Origin: Lacticaseibacillus daqingensis
Lineage (GTDB): Bacteria; Bacillota; Bacilli; Lactobacillales; Lactobacillaceae
Reading direction: 5' to 3'
Length of the DNA: 64,000 nucleotides
NCBI RefSeq assembly: GCF_003946115.1
Contig: NZ_RHOH01000002.1
Location: forward strand, 310,001 to 374,000
A program made the position numbers and the translations under genes. Positions 9,005 through 18,600 of this stretch are shown here, one piece after another. Below the pieces are notes generated by a model. It was not told the DNA's origin and did no database searches. It saw nothing but the letters and a program-made list of their open reading frames with translations. The number at the start of each line of letters is the position of its first letter. The first letter of the stretch is position 1.

Positions 9005-9035
9005 CTAGCGGATCGGCAGGGTGACCTGCCGCTAG
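9005..9035 (+). other. 5' leader hairpin of clpB
   Basis: CTAGC (9005-9009) pairs with GCTAG (9031-9035) and GGCAGG (9015-9020) with CCTGCC (9025-9030). The predicted transcript would begin at about 9007, so this stem-loop caps its 5' end, just before the GGAGG site. Confidence 0.6.
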
Positions 9036-9051
9036 AAATGGAGGAATCAGG

Positions 9052-11652
9052 ATGAATCCAGAGCAGTTTACTCAGGCCGTGAGCGATGCGCTTGGCGCGG
9101 CGCAACAGATCGCCAGTGTCCGGCATCACCAAGAGGTCGACATTCCGCACCTGCTGAAGGCGATGGTGCAACCCAATAGCTTTGCGACGTCACTGTTCAA
9201 GGAAGCTGGCGTGAACCTGGACGGGTTGACCGCGGCGATCGATCAGGCGCTTGAGGCCGAGCCGGTGGTAGAAGGTGCCGCTAGTTACGGCCAGAATTTG
9301 AGTCAGCCGCTGTATCAGCTGATCCAAGCGGCGGGGAAGGTGCAAGCGCAGCTGGGGGACACGTACATCGCCACCGAGGCGGTGCTTTTGGCCCTGTTTG
9401 ACCAGCAGTACAACCCGATCACCAAGTTCCTGACCGCAAGCGGACTGACCCAAAAGCAGCTGGCGGCGGTGGTCGACAAGGTGCGCGGTGGGGCCAGGGT
9501 CACCTCAAAGACGGCGGAGAACACCTACCAAAGCCTCAAGAAGTACGGCACCGATCTGGTGAAGGCGGCGCGCAGTGGCAAGATGGACCCGATCATTGGG
9601 CGGGATGAGGAGATCCGCAACGTTATTCGGATTCTGTCGCGTAAGACCAAGAATAATCCGGTGCTGATCGGGGAGCCCGGGGTCGGCAAGACGGCCATCG
9701 TGGAGGGGCTGGCCCAGCGCATTGTGCGCCAGGATGTCCCCGACAACCTGAAAAATAAAACAATCATCAGCCTGGATATGGGCAGTCTGCTTGCCGGCGC
9801 CAAGTACCGTGGTGAGTTTGAGGAGCGGCTGAAGGCGGTCCTGAAGGAAGTTAAGGCGTCAGAAGGTCAAATCATTCTCTTCATTGATGAGATCCACACC
9901 ATCGTGGGGGCCGGCAAGGCGGAAGGCGCGATGGACGCCGGCAACCTGCTCAAGCCAATGCTGGCACGCGGCGAGCTGCACCTGATCGGCGCCACAACGC
10001 TGGACGAGTACCGCGAGAACATCGAAAAAGATAAAGCCCTGGAGCGCCGCTTCCAGCGGGTGCTGGTGCAGGAGCCGACCGTGGCGGACACGATCTCGAT
10101 CCTGCGCGGGCTCAAGGAGCGCTTTGAGCTGTTTCACGGCGTGCGCATTCACGACAACGCTCTGGTGGCCGCCGCCACGCTGTCGGATCGCTACATCACG
10201 GACCGCTTTCTGCCGGACAAGGCCATCGATCTGGTGGATGAGGCAAGTGCCAACATCAACGTTGAAATGAACTCCCGGCCCACTGAGCTTGATGTCGCCT
10301 TGCGCCGGCAGATGCAACTGGAAATCGAGGCGGCGGCACTGACCAAGGAAAGCGATCCCGCGTCGGCCAAGCGGCTGAGCCAACTGCAACAGGAGCTGGC
10401 CGACCTCAAAGAAGAAACCAGCCGACTGAAGGCGCAATGGGACGCAGAGAAGCACGATATCGCAACGTTGAACGAGAAGAAGGCGGCAATCGATCAGGCG
10501 AAGCACGCGCTGGAAGACGCGCAGGCTAAGTACGATCTGGAAACCGCCGCCCGCCTTCAGCATGGCACGATCCCTGCGCTGGAGAAGGAACTCAAGGACT
10601 TAGAGGCCAGTGAGCGGCCCGCGAGCTGGCTGGTGCAAGAAAGCGTGACAGAAAATGAGATCGCGGCCGTCATTTCCCGGCAAACCGGTATTCCGGTCGC
10701 CAAGCTCGTCGAAGGGGACCGCGAAAAGCTGATGCACCTCGCCGACCACTTGCACGAGCGGGTGATCGGCCAAGACGCGGCGGTCAGTGCAGTGGCCGAT
10801 GCCGTGCTGCGGTCCCGCGCCGGTCTGCAGGACCCGAGCCGCCCGCTGGGAAGCTTCTTATTCCTCGGCCCGACTGGGGTGGGGAAAACTGAGCTGGCCA
10901 AGACGCTTGCCGCCTCGCTGTTTGACGCCGAAAAGCACATGGTGCGCCTGGATATGTCCGAGTACATGGACAAGATCAGCGTGTCGCGGTTGGTCGGGGC
11001 TGCGCCGGGCTACGTCGGGTACGAGGAAGGCGGCCAGCTGACCGAAGCGGTGCGTCGCAACCCGTACACCATTGTGTTGCTGGATGAGATCGAAAAGGCG
11101 CACCCCGATGTCTTCAACATCCTTCTGCAGGTGCTCGATGACGGGCGGCTGACGGACAGCCAGGGCCGGACGGTGGATTTTAAGAACACCATCATCATCA
11201 TGACCTCCAACCTCGGCTCTGATGTCTTGCTGGATGGGGTAGCGGCTACCGGAACGGTCAGTGACACGGTGAAGGATCAGGTAATGCAACTGATCCGGGG
11301 GCACTTCAAGCCGGAGTTCCTGAACCGCATCGATGACATCATCCTTTTCAACCCGCTGCGCCTTGAAGATGTAGAACAGATCGCGGTCAAGGACCTCGAC
11401 CGCCTTGGCGCGCGCCTGAGCCAGCAGGACATCACGCTGACCGTGACGCCGGCGGCCCAGGAGTGGCTGGCACACAAGGGCTATGAGCCGGCGTACGGCG
11501 CGCGGCCGTTGCAGCGTCTGATCACGACCGCGGTGGAAACGCCGCTGGCCAAGCAGCTGATCGCCGGCACCATCCTGCCGCAAAGCACCGTCACTATCGG
11601 CGTGACAGCCGGCCAGCTGACCTTCACGAGTGCCGCGAATCCGCCGGCCTGA
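9052..11652 (+). CDS. clpB: ATP-dependent disaggregase ClpB
   Basis: An 866-residue Hsp100 protein. N-terminal Clp domain (about 1-145), first AAA+ module with Walker A GEPGVGKT (about 207-214) and DEIHT, a ClpB-specific coiled-coil middle domain (about 410-525, Glu/Lys/Gln-rich), and a second AAA+ module with GPTGVGKT (about 606-613) and LDEIEKAH. With DnaK it resolubilises aggregated proteins. The middle domain separates it from ClpC/ClpE, and no ClpP-binding IGF loop was noticed. GGAGG lies before ATG 9052. It appears to be monocistronic, with a CtsR-like operator. Confidence 0.97.
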   Translation: MNPEQFTQAVSDALGAAQQIASVRHHQEVDIPHLLKAMVQPNSFATSLFKEAGVNLDGLTAAIDQALEAEPVVEGAASYGQNLSQPLYQLIQAAGKVQAQLGDTYIATEAVLLALFDQQYNPITKFLTASGLTQKQLAAVVDKVRGGARVTSKTAENTYQSLKKYGTDLVKAARSGKMDPIIGRDEEIRNVIRILSRKTKNNPVLIGEPGVGKTAIVEGLAQRIVRQDVPDNLKNKTIISLDMGSLLAGAKYRGEFEERLKAVLKEVKASEGQIILFIDEIHTIVGAGKAEGAMDAGNLLKPMLARGELHLIGATTLDEYRENIEKDKALERRFQRVLVQEPTVADTISILRGLKERFELFHGVRIHDNALVAAATLSDRYITDRFLPDKAIDLVDEASANINVEMNSRPTELDVALRRQMQLEIEAAALTKESDPASAKRLSQLQQELADLKEETSRLKAQWDAEKHDIATLNEKKAAIDQAKHALEDAQAKYDLETAARLQHGTIPALEKELKDLEASERPASWLVQESVTENEIAAVISRQTGIPVAKLVEGDREKLMHLADHLHERVIGQDAAVSAVADAVLRSRAGLQDPSRPLGSFLFLGPTGVGKTELAKTLAASLFDAEKHMVRLDMSEYMDKISVSRLVGAAPGYVGYEEGGQLTEAVRRNPYTIVLLDEIEKAHPDVFNILLQVLDDGRLTDSQGRTVDFKNTIIIMTSNLGSDVLLDGVAATGTVSDTVKDQVMQLIRGHFKPEFLNRIDDIILFNPLRLEDVEQIAVKDLDRLGARLSQQDITLTVTPAAQEWLAHKGYEPAYGARPLQRLITTAVETPLAKQLIAGTILPQSTVTIGVTAGQLTFTSAANPPA

Positions 11653-11673
11653 CAAAAATCTCCTGTTAAGGTC

Positions 11674-11728
11674 TTGCCTTGACGCCAGTTTTTTAGTAAG
11701 ATAAGACGTGCTGTGGTAGTTCGCTACC
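11674..11728 (+). promoter_or_regulatory. Upstream promoter P1 of rpmF with UUCG hairpin
   Basis: TTGCCT (11674-11679), 17 bp, TAAGAT (11697-11702). The transcript would start near 11709, just before GGTAG-TTCG-CTACC (11715-11728), a 5-bp UUCG hairpin. Confidence 0.5.
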
Positions 11729-11753
11729 CAAGGCATCGGACGCGGATTTTGCC

Positions 11754-11781
11754 TTGCAATTTCTGGGATGTCCGGTATAGT
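11754..11781 (+). promoter_or_regulatory. Proximal promoter P2 of rpmF
   Basis: TTGCAA (11754-11759), 16 bp, TATAGT (11776-11781), 35 bp before the rpmF ATG. A good match for the housekeeping sigma factor. Confidence 0.65.
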
Positions 11782-11816
11782 AGAAAAGAAATCTAAAACA
11801 AAGGGGTTTTCCGCTC

Positions 11817-12002
11817 ATGGCAGTTCCAGCACGCAGAACTTCAAAAACCAAGAAGCGTATGCGCCGCGGTCACATCAAGTTGAATGTGCCTAACCTGCAA
11901 TTCGACGCAACGACCGGCGAATACCGCGTATCTCACCACGTTTCTCCAAAGGGCTTCTACAAAGGCGCCCAAGTGGTCAAGAAGTCAGACGCTAACGCGT
12001 AA
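11817..12002 (+). CDS. rpmF: 50S ribosomal protein L32, cysteine-free form
   Basis: A 61-residue basic protein beginning [19 protein letters not shown], the L32 signature. The two CxxC zinc pairs of the standard form are absent: the central segment reads [20 protein letters not shown] with no Cys at all. Such zinc-independent (C-minus) L32 proteins are known among Lactobacillales and other Firmicutes. AAAGGGG lies before ATG 11817. Two promoters precede it; a weak terminator follows. The yceD-like gene that often precedes rpmF is not next to it here. Confidence 0.95.
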   Translation: MAVPARRTSKTKKRMRRGHIKLNVPNLQFDATTGEYRVSHHVSPKGFYKGAQVVKKSDANA

Positions 12003-12010
12003 CCCAGGTA

Positions 12011-12040
12011 GTCCTACACCATGTGTGGGGCTATTTGTTT
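12011..12040 (+). terminator. Likely terminator of rpmF
   Basis: CCTACAC (12013-12019) pairs with GTGTGGG (12023-12029), extended by G-C at 12011/12031, followed by TATTTGTTT. The T tract is broken. Confidence 0.5.
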
Positions 12041-12080
12041 GCCGCTGACCGGATTTGCTGGTTTCGAGGACCAGCTCTCG

Positions 12081-12089
12081 TGGTATACT
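12081..12089 (+). promoter_or_regulatory. Extended -10 promoter of the DUF1836 gene
   Basis: TG-G-TATACT with TATACT at 12084-12089, 20 bp before the start codon. No good -35 at standard distance. Confidence 0.45.
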
Positions 12090-12108
12090 GAGGGAAGGAG
12101 GGATCGTT

Positions 12109-12666
12109 ATGGCTGAAGAAGAGATTTTTACCGCGTACCTGGCCCGCTTACAGCAGGCGCAATTGCCGCGTTGGACAGACTTGCCGCAGTTTGATCTGTA
12201 TATGGATCAAGTCGTGCAGTTCGTCAACGAGATCATTACCCCGCTGGGGCTGGATGAGCTGACACCGACCATGGTCAACAACTATGTCAAAAAAGGGGTG
12301 ATCACCAGCCCCATCAAGAAGAAGTACCACAAGGGGCAGATCGCCAACATTTTGGTCATTGCGATGCTCAAGCCGGTGTTTGCGCTGGACACGATCGCCA
12401 GCGGCATCGACTATCAGTTGCGCGGGCGCGAGAAGCAGCAGGCCTTTGACGCCTTCATACTCGCGTTCATCGGCGCGGTGCAGCAGGTGAACTCGGACTT
12501 CACGGGCACCGTTTTGATCAACAAGGTCAACAAGGCTGACACGACCAATATTCAAAATGCGATGGTCAATCTGGCCATCAACGCTGTGCTCCAAAAAATG
12601 CTGGTTGAGGCGATGACCCAGATGACGCGCCCAACCGCGATCCCAACCGCCAAGAAGAAGGATTAA
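12109..12666 (+). CDS. DUF1836 domain protein
   Basis: A 185-residue protein of the DUF1836 family. The segment LTPTMVNNYVKKGVITSPIKKKYHKGQIA (residues about 48-76) is the family core and looks like a MerR/HTH-type DNA-reading helix pair, so a regulatory role is likely but unproven. ATG 12109 is chosen over an upstream GTG-type frame extension (12055) because GGAAGGAGG lies 6-8 nt before it. It is followed by a 5'-nucleotidase gene starting 1 bp after its stop, so the two are cotranscribed. Confidence 0.8.
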   Translation: MAEEEIFTAYLARLQQAQLPRWTDLPQFDLYMDQVVQFVNEIITPLGLDELTPTMVNNYVKKGVITSPIKKKYHKGQIANILVIAMLKPVFALDTIASGIDYQLRGREKQQAFDAFILAFIGAVQQVNSDFTGTVLINKVNKADTTNIQNAMVNLAINAVLQKMLVEAMTQMTRPTAIPTAKKKD

Positions 12667-12667
12667 C

Positions 12668-14215
12668 ATGCAACTCACACTACTTTCCACCAGTGACACC
12701 CACGGGTTTATCACCCCAACCAATTACGTGCAGCGCGACATGGATCTGCCGTTTTCGCTGAGCAAGGCCAAGACCGTTATCGACCAGTTGAAGCAGGCCG
12801 CCACCGGGCCGGTGTTGACGATCGAAAACGGCGACTTCCTTCAGGGGTCGCCGCTGGCGTATTACGCCGCGCGGGTGAAAACCCAGCCGGCGCTTGAAAC
12901 GGCGGCCTACAACACGGTCGGCTATGATGCCGGGATCATCGGCAACCACGAGTTCAACTACGGCAGTGACTACCTCAAAGCCGCCATTGCCACGCTTGAC
13001 TACCCCATTTTATGCGCGAACATTCTGGCGGCCGGTCAGCCTGCGTTCGGCCAGCCGTACCAGTTGTTCGTGCGCGCCGGCGTGACGGTGGCGGTGCTGG
13101 GGCTGACGACGGCTTACATCCCGCACTGGGAGGGTCACGCCAACATTGCGGGGCTGACCTTCGCGGATGTGGTCGAAACGGCCAAGCGGTGGGTGCCACG
13201 TCTGCATGAGCTCGCGGATGTCGTGGTGGTCGCGTACCACGGCGGCTTTGAGCGGGACCTTGAAACCGGCGCGCCAACAGAGGCGCTGACCGGCGAAAAC
13301 GTGGCCTATGCGCTGACCCAGGTGCCCGGCGTGGACGCATTGATCACCGGCCACCAGCACCGGGAGCTGGCAGGCGTGGTGAACGGGGTGCCGGTCAATC
13401 AGCCGGGCTATCGCGGCGCCAACGTTGGCGTCATCACCCTGACGCTGGCGCGCGATGACCAAGGCGTGCACGTGACGGCGGCCACTGCGGCCTTGGCGGC
13501 GACCGCAGCCGCGTCAGCCACGCCAGCCGTTCTTAACACGGTAGCTGAGACCAGTGCCGCGGTGGAAGACTGGCTGGATGCGCCACTGGGCCGGGTGACT
13601 GGGGACATGACGATTCAGGACCCGGCAGCGGCCCGGTTGCGGGAGCATCCCTACATCGAATTCATCAATTGCGTTCAGCAGGCGGCCACCGGCACGGACA
13701 TTGCGGGGACGGCGCTGTTCAATAACGAGGGGCGCGGCTTTGGGGCGCTGATCACAATGCGCGATGTCGTCACGAACTACATTTACCCCAATACCCTGGC
13801 CGTCATGGCGCTTTCCGGGGCCGACCTCAAGGCGGCCTTGGAGCAAGACGCTGAGTACTTCAGCCTGGATGACGCGGGTCAGCTGATGGTGACGCCGCGC
13901 TTTGCCGAACCTAAGCCCCAGCATTACAACTACGACATGTACGATGGCATCGACTACACGTTGGATATCACGCAACCGGTAGGCCAGCGCGTGACGCGCT
14001 TGGTGTATCACGGGGCACCGGTGAAGGCAACTGACCAGCTCGAAGTGACCGTCAATCAGTACCGGGCAGCGGGTGGGGGCAACTTTGCCATGTTTGACCC
14101 CAGCAAGGTGATCCGGGAGAACCAAAAGGATATGACCGAGCTGATCGCCGACTACCTGCGCGCCAATCCGGTGATCACGGCCACGACCGACGACAACTTT
14201 CGGGTGCAGGCCTAA
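12668..14215 (+). CDS. Metallophosphoesterase / 5'-nucleotidase family protein
   Basis: A 515-residue protein. The N-terminal calcineurin-like domain has the metal ligands Asp10 and His12 in SDTHG, GDFLQG, GNHEFNYG (His about 93) and GHQHRE. The C-terminal 5_nucleotid_C substrate domain spans about 330-490 (NNEGRGFGALITMRDV, MYDGIDYTLDI, YRAAGGGNF). Unlike secreted UshA/CpdB, no signal peptide is present: the protein begins at once with the first beta strand, so it is probably cytoplasmic (YunD-like). Substrate could be a nucleoside monophosphate or cyclic nucleotide. AGAAGGA precedes the ATG. Confidence 0.88.
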   Translation: MQLTLLSTSDTHGFITPTNYVQRDMDLPFSLSKAKTVIDQLKQAATGPVLTIENGDFLQGSPLAYYAARVKTQPALETAAYNTVGYDAGIIGNHEFNYGSDYLKAAIATLDYPILCANILAAGQPAFGQPYQLFVRAGVTVAVLGLTTAYIPHWEGHANIAGLTFADVVETAKRWVPRLHELADVVVVAYHGGFERDLETGAPTEALTGENVAYALTQVPGVDALITGHQHRELAGVVNGVPVNQPGYRGANVGVITLTLARDDQGVHVTAATAALAATAAASATPAVLNTVAETSAAVEDWLDAPLGRVTGDMTIQDPAAARLREHPYIEFINCVQQAATGTDIAGTALFNNEGRGFGALITMRDVVTNYIYPNTLAVMALSGADLKAALEQDAEYFSLDDAGQLMVTPRFAEPKPQHYNYDMYDGIDYTLDITQPVGQRVTRLVYHGAPVKATDQLEVTVNQYRAAGGGNFAMFDPSKVIRENQKDMTELIADYLRANPVITATTDDNFRVQA

Positions 14216-14217
14216 AT

Positions 14218-14236
14218 GTGACACTCAGTCACTTTT
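14218..14236 (+). terminator. Weak terminator after the 5'-nucleotidase
   Basis: GTGAC (14218-14222) pairs with GTCAC (14228-14232), followed by TTTT. The stem is only 5 bp. Confidence 0.4.
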
Positions 14237-14328
14237 GCCTTGCCAAGGCGTTTCGGTGGCGCGTAGACTTGGGTTGCGTGATCGGTTCACGGAACCGGCG
14301 GAAAACCTAAGACAAGGATGTTGAACAT

Positions 14329-15165
14329 ATGAAACAGATTGGAAAGTTAACGCTGGCACTGGGCAGTCTTTTGATGCTGGCAGGGTGTGGCCAAAGCCTG
14401 ACGACCGGCAAGACGACCTACAAGCAAACCGGCATGGTGGCCGTCATCAAGGGCACCGCTAAGGGGACTCAGCAGGTGCGGTATCAGGCGCCCGCCGCAA
14501 CCGGGACGGTGAAGGTGAGCGGGGATAGTTTTGTGGTCAGCGTCCCAGTGGCGCCCAAGGCCCAGACAGTGACGCTGAAGGCAGGCGACCTGACCCACCG
14601 CGTGACGGTCCAGGCGGCCAAGTCGCTTGGCACCTATTCGGCGGTCGCGAAGGCCTACAACCAAGCCGTGGTGGCGATGGCGCTGCCGGCCGAAACACAG
14701 GCCCAGCTCAAGCAGGCGCAAAGCGTGGATATCAGCAAGCTGAGCCCAGCCGAGAAGCTTGCGGCCGCCCAGCAGCAGCAAGCGCTCGCTGCTGCCATGG
14801 CAACGGCGCAGAAACAGACGAAGGTCCAGCAGCTGCCGGCGTCCGTCACGGGGCTCAAGCAGGTCCTGAAATCTGCGGCGGGCACCGTGCGCTTGAACGT
14901 GCAGGCGGGTCAGTTGATGGGGATCACCGAGATCGTGCCGATCAAGGCCATGAAGACCAAAAAACTGCAGGCGCAGTTTGCCACCCAGTTTGGCCTGCTC
15001 GCCAACGCGGTGGGTGCGGACGCCAAGAAGGTCGGCACGGCCTTTCAAAAAGCCACGTCGGATAAGGACAGCAGCTCGACGACGATCGACACCATCACGA
15101 GCCACGGGGTAAAGTTCGACGTCGGCTTCTCCACGACGGCGCTGTACATTTACATCACGAAATAA
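14329..15165 (+). CDS. Putative lipoprotein of unknown function
   Basis: A 278-residue protein with a lipoprotein signal: hydrophobic residues 7-17 and lipobox LAGC at 17-20 (Cys20 lipidation). The mature part has a possible small beta domain (about 30-100, with SGDSFVVSVPVAPKAQTVTLKAGD), a long helix rich in Ala, Gln and Lys (about 125-175) and a C-terminal region with a Ser/Thr cluster (KATSDKDSSSTTIDTI). I do not recognise a functional family. It should be anchored on the outer face of the membrane. AAGGA lies before ATG 14329. It stands alone, ending at a short hairpin in the repeat at 15176. Confidence 0.75.
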   Translation: MKQIGKLTLALGSLLMLAGCGQSLTTGKTTYKQTGMVAVIKGTAKGTQQVRYQAPAATGTVKVSGDSFVVSVPVAPKAQTVTLKAGDLTHRVTVQAAKSLGTYSAVAKAYNQAVVAMALPAETQAQLKQAQSVDISKLSPAEKLAAAQQQQALAAAMATAQKQTKVQQLPASVTGLKQVLKSAAGTVRLNVQAGQLMGITEIVPIKAMKTKKLQAQFATQFGLLANAVGADAKKVGTAFQKATSDKDSSSTTIDTITSHGVKFDVGFSTTALYIYITK

Positions 15166-15175
15166 TTGAATAAGC

Positions 15176-15248
15176 GGCTAAAACCGCTTTTCGTCTCGTA
15201 CTGTCCTAGAATCGTCGTGGCTCCTTGGGCCGTTAATTATGTCTCGGC
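15176..15248 (-). repeat. Interspersed repeat, copy B (inverted)
   Basis: Blocks 15185-15212 (28 nt) and 15224-15248 (25 nt) are exact reverse complements of 730-757 and 691-715. In addition, 15176-15197 is identical, in direct orientation, to 833-854. The lipoprotein side begins with a small AGCGG/CCGCT stem and TTTT that could end transcription. Like copy A it lies between convergent genes. Confidence 0.8.
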
Positions 15249-15290
15249 TCCCTTGCGAGTGGGACGACCCCATTCTAGCGCAAAATAAAA

Positions 15291-15315
15291 AGCGTGATCG
15301 CGATCACGCTTTTTT
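15291..15315. terminator. Bidirectional terminator between convergent genes
   Basis: AGCGTGATCG-CGATCACGCT (15291-15310) is a 20-bp perfect palindrome flanked by A and T tracts on both sides. The TGA stop of the leftward YjzD-like gene (15304-15306) lies inside the stem. Confidence 0.85.
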
Positions 15316-15495
15316 GCTTGCTTCGGGGTCGAAGTGCTTCATGATAACTGGCATGATGAACAGGATGACGGCAAAGGCCAACCCGGCATACATACTTAAG
15401 ATGGGGTCGAAGGTGCCGCCGGCCAAGGCGCTGACTAAGAAGCCTACGACCTCGCCCAGCAGAACACCCCACACCATTGTGACAATATAGCGCAT
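15304..15495 (-). CDS. YjzD-like (DUF2929) membrane protein
   Basis: A 63-residue protein with two predicted membrane helices (about 3-23 and 33-53) separated by GGTFDP, and a charged C-terminus KHFDPEASKKA. Size, MRYIVTMVWG start and the GGTFD turn match the small DUF2929/YjzD family of Bacilli, whose function is unknown. AGAGGG lies before the ATG. It is divergent from dnaE, in the same genomic place as in many lactobacilli, with its own promoter at 15517-15544. Its stop codon is part of the terminator stem. Confidence 0.75.
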   Translation of the reverse strand: MRYIVTMVWGVLLGEVVGFLVSALAGGTFDPILSMYAGLAFAVILFIMPVIMKHFDPEASKKA

Positions 15496-15516
15496 AGAAT
15501 CCCTCTTTTCATAGAC

Positions 15517-15544
15517 ATCTTAACACGGCCAACGGGAATTGCAA
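15517..15544 (-). promoter_or_regulatory. Promoter of the YjzD-like gene
   Basis: On the minus strand: TTGCAA (15539-15544), 16 bp, TAAGAT (15517-15522). The rightward dnaE promoter probably uses TATAAT at 15592-15597, whose -35 is unclear. Confidence 0.6.
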
Positions 15545-15616
15545 CCACAAACCGCAGGGGTGAAGGGCCTGCAGGGGGGGCTGGGTTCAGGTATAATGAA
15601 AGTGAGGTGGCCAATC

Positions 15617-18600
15617 ATGTTTACGCATTTACAAGTTCAAAGTAGCTTCAGCCTGCTGCAAAGCCCGCTGACGATTCAAAGCATCGTTACAACCGCCAAG
15701 CAGCGCGGTTTTTCGGCGATCGCCCTGACCGATACGAACGTGATGTACGGGGTGGTCGACTTTTATCGGCAAGCGACGGCAGCGGGCATCAAGCCACTGT
15801 TGGGGATGCGGCTGGCGTTGCCCGACGCCACCGCGGTGCTGATTGCGGAGACAACGGCGGGGTACCACCAGCTCCTGCGGTTGTCCAGCGCGATCAAGCT
15901 GGCCGAGACACCACCGGCGCTGGCGGCGTTACCGCAGTTCACGGGGTTAGCGGTCTTGCTACCGAGCAGCACGCTACTTCAGGCAGATTTTGCGGCAGTT
16001 CACGGCGATTTGGCCCAGTACGCGGCGGGCTTTGCCGCCAAAGCGCCGGCGACTCTTGCGGTGGGACTTGAACCTGTGGCGATCGGCAGCGCCTTGCCGG
16101 CGGTGGCCGCCGCGCAAAACTTGCCGCTGATCGCCATGGATCGCGTCAGCTACCAAGACCCGACCGATGCGTTCACGCAAAAAGCGCTGCAGGCCATCGG
16201 TGCCGGCACGCAGCTTAACTTGCGTGATCCGGCGCTGATGGATGCGGGGACCGACTGGCTGACCCCGCCAGACACTGCCGCCGCGCCTTACCAAGCGGCA
16301 GGGCTGGACGCCGCGCTGGCGAATCAAGCCGCCTTAGTGGCGCGCGCGGCGGCCACCATCGCCTTTCGTCAGCCGCAGCTGCCGCACTATCCGGTGCCCA
16401 CCGCACAATCGGCGCCCGCCTACTTGGCTGACCTGGCCACGGTCGGATTGACGGCGCGCTTTGCTGGTCAGCCGGTGCCTGCGGCTTACACCGAACGCTT
16501 GACCTATGAGTTGGGCGTGATCGACAAGATGGGCTTCGCCGATTACTTCTTAGTGGTCTGGGACGTGATGAACCATGCCCATGAGGTGGGCATCATGACG
16601 GGGCCGGGGCGGGGTTCCGCCGCGGGGGCGCTGGTGTCCTACGCGCTCGCGATCACCGAAGTGGACCCCCTGCAGTACGACCTGCTGTTTGAACGGTTCC
16701 TGAACCCGGCGCGCGCGAACATGCCGGATATCGACCTCGACATTCCCGATAACCGCCGCGGCGAGCTGATTCAGTACGTGCACGACCGCTACGGGGCCGA
16801 GCACATGGCGCAGATCATCACCTTCGGGACGTTTGGCGCTAAGCAGGCGTTGCGAGACTGTGCACGGGTGTTCGGGCTCAGTCAGTTCGAAAGCAACAAG
16901 TGGAGCGCCGCGATCCCCAACCAATTTCACATTGATCTGAAAACGGCCTACGATCAATCGCAGGCGCTGCAGAACTTGGTCAAAGACGCGGATGACCACC
17001 GTGCGTTGTTCAGCACGGCCTTGGCCATTGAGGGCCTGCCGCGGCACGACTCCACGCACGCAGCCGGGATCGTGCTGGCGCAGGAACCGCTGACGGACAC
17101 CGTGGCGCTGCAGGACGGTGGTGATGGCATCGCGCAGACGCAAGTGCCGATGGGTGACGTGGAAGCGCTAGGATTGCTCAAGATGGACTTTCTGGGGCTG
17201 CGCAACCTGAGTATTTTGGCCAGCGCCGCCGCGTCGATCACGCGCCAAACCGGCAAGCCGTTTGACCCCAAGCAGATCCCACTGGACGACGCGGCGACCC
17301 TCGCGCTGTTTGCCCGCGGCGACACAAACGGCGTGTTCCAGTTCGAAAGCAATGGCATCCGAAGCGTGCTGCGCCGAATGAAGCCGACGCGGTTTGAGGA
17401 CGTGGTGGCGGTCAACGCGCTGTACCGGCCAGGGCCGATGGAGCAGATCGACACGTTCATCGCCCGCAAGAATGGCCAGGCGCCCATCACCTACCCCGTG
17501 CCGGCGCTTGAACCGATCCTCAATTCGACGTACGGGGTGCTGGTGTATCAGGAGCAGGTCATGCAGGTGGCCAGCGTCATGGGGGGCCTGAGCCTTGGCG
17601 AAGCGGACTTGCTGCGGCGCGCGATGTCCAAGAAGAAACAGGCCGTCATCGAGCGGGAGCGCGTGCGCTTCATCCAAGGGGCGAAGCAAAAAGGGTACGA
17701 TGAGGCGACCGCCACCACGGTGTACGCATACATCGAGCAGTTCGCGCACTACGGCTTCAACCGGAGCCACTCTGTGGCCTACTCCAAGATCGCCTTTTGG
17801 CTGGCGTACATCAAGGAACATTACCCCACCGCCTTTTACGCGGCGCTGATGAATGCGAGCCTGAGCAACACCGCAAAACTGCGGCAGTACGTGGTGGAAC
17901 TCAAAGCCCGCCATGTGCCGCTGCTGGGGCCGGACATCAACCGGTCGGGCCGCGTCTTTCGCATTGAAGGGCAGGGGTTGCGCTTTGGCCTCCTGTCCAT
18001 TAGTGGGGTGCGGCGAGACTTCGTGGACGCGATTTTGGCAGCCCGGGCGAACGGCCCGTTCAAATCTTTGCAAGAGCTGATGCAGCGCCTCGATCCCAAA
18101 TGGCTCAAACCGGAACCCTTCACGCCATTGGTCTATGCCGGCGTCTTTGATCGGTTTGATGCCAATCGGGCGCAGACGTTGGCCAACTTGGGGGAACTGA
18201 TCGACTCGGTCAAACTTTCAGGAAACGATGTCGGCCTGTTCGCGCTATTGGCCCCTAAGCCGGTGGCAGTGCCGGAGTTTGCGCCGACCGAACGACTCGA
18301 TCAAGAGGCAGCGGTGCTGGGTGTGTACCTGTCGGGCCATCCCGTTGATCGCTACGTCAATCAGCTTGCGCCGTTTCGCCCGCTCACCACGGCGACGGCC
18401 GTCACTGCTGGGCGCACTGTCACGGTGGTGCTGGTAGTGCGCCGAATCAAGCGTATCCGGACCAAAAAGGGGCAGGAGATGGCCTTCATCGATGGTCAAG
18501 ACGCCACCGGCACACTGTCGGTGACCGTGTTTCCGAAGCTTTACCCCACGATCGCCGACCTCGCGACGAACGCGGTGATCGTGGTCAGTGGCCGTGCTGA

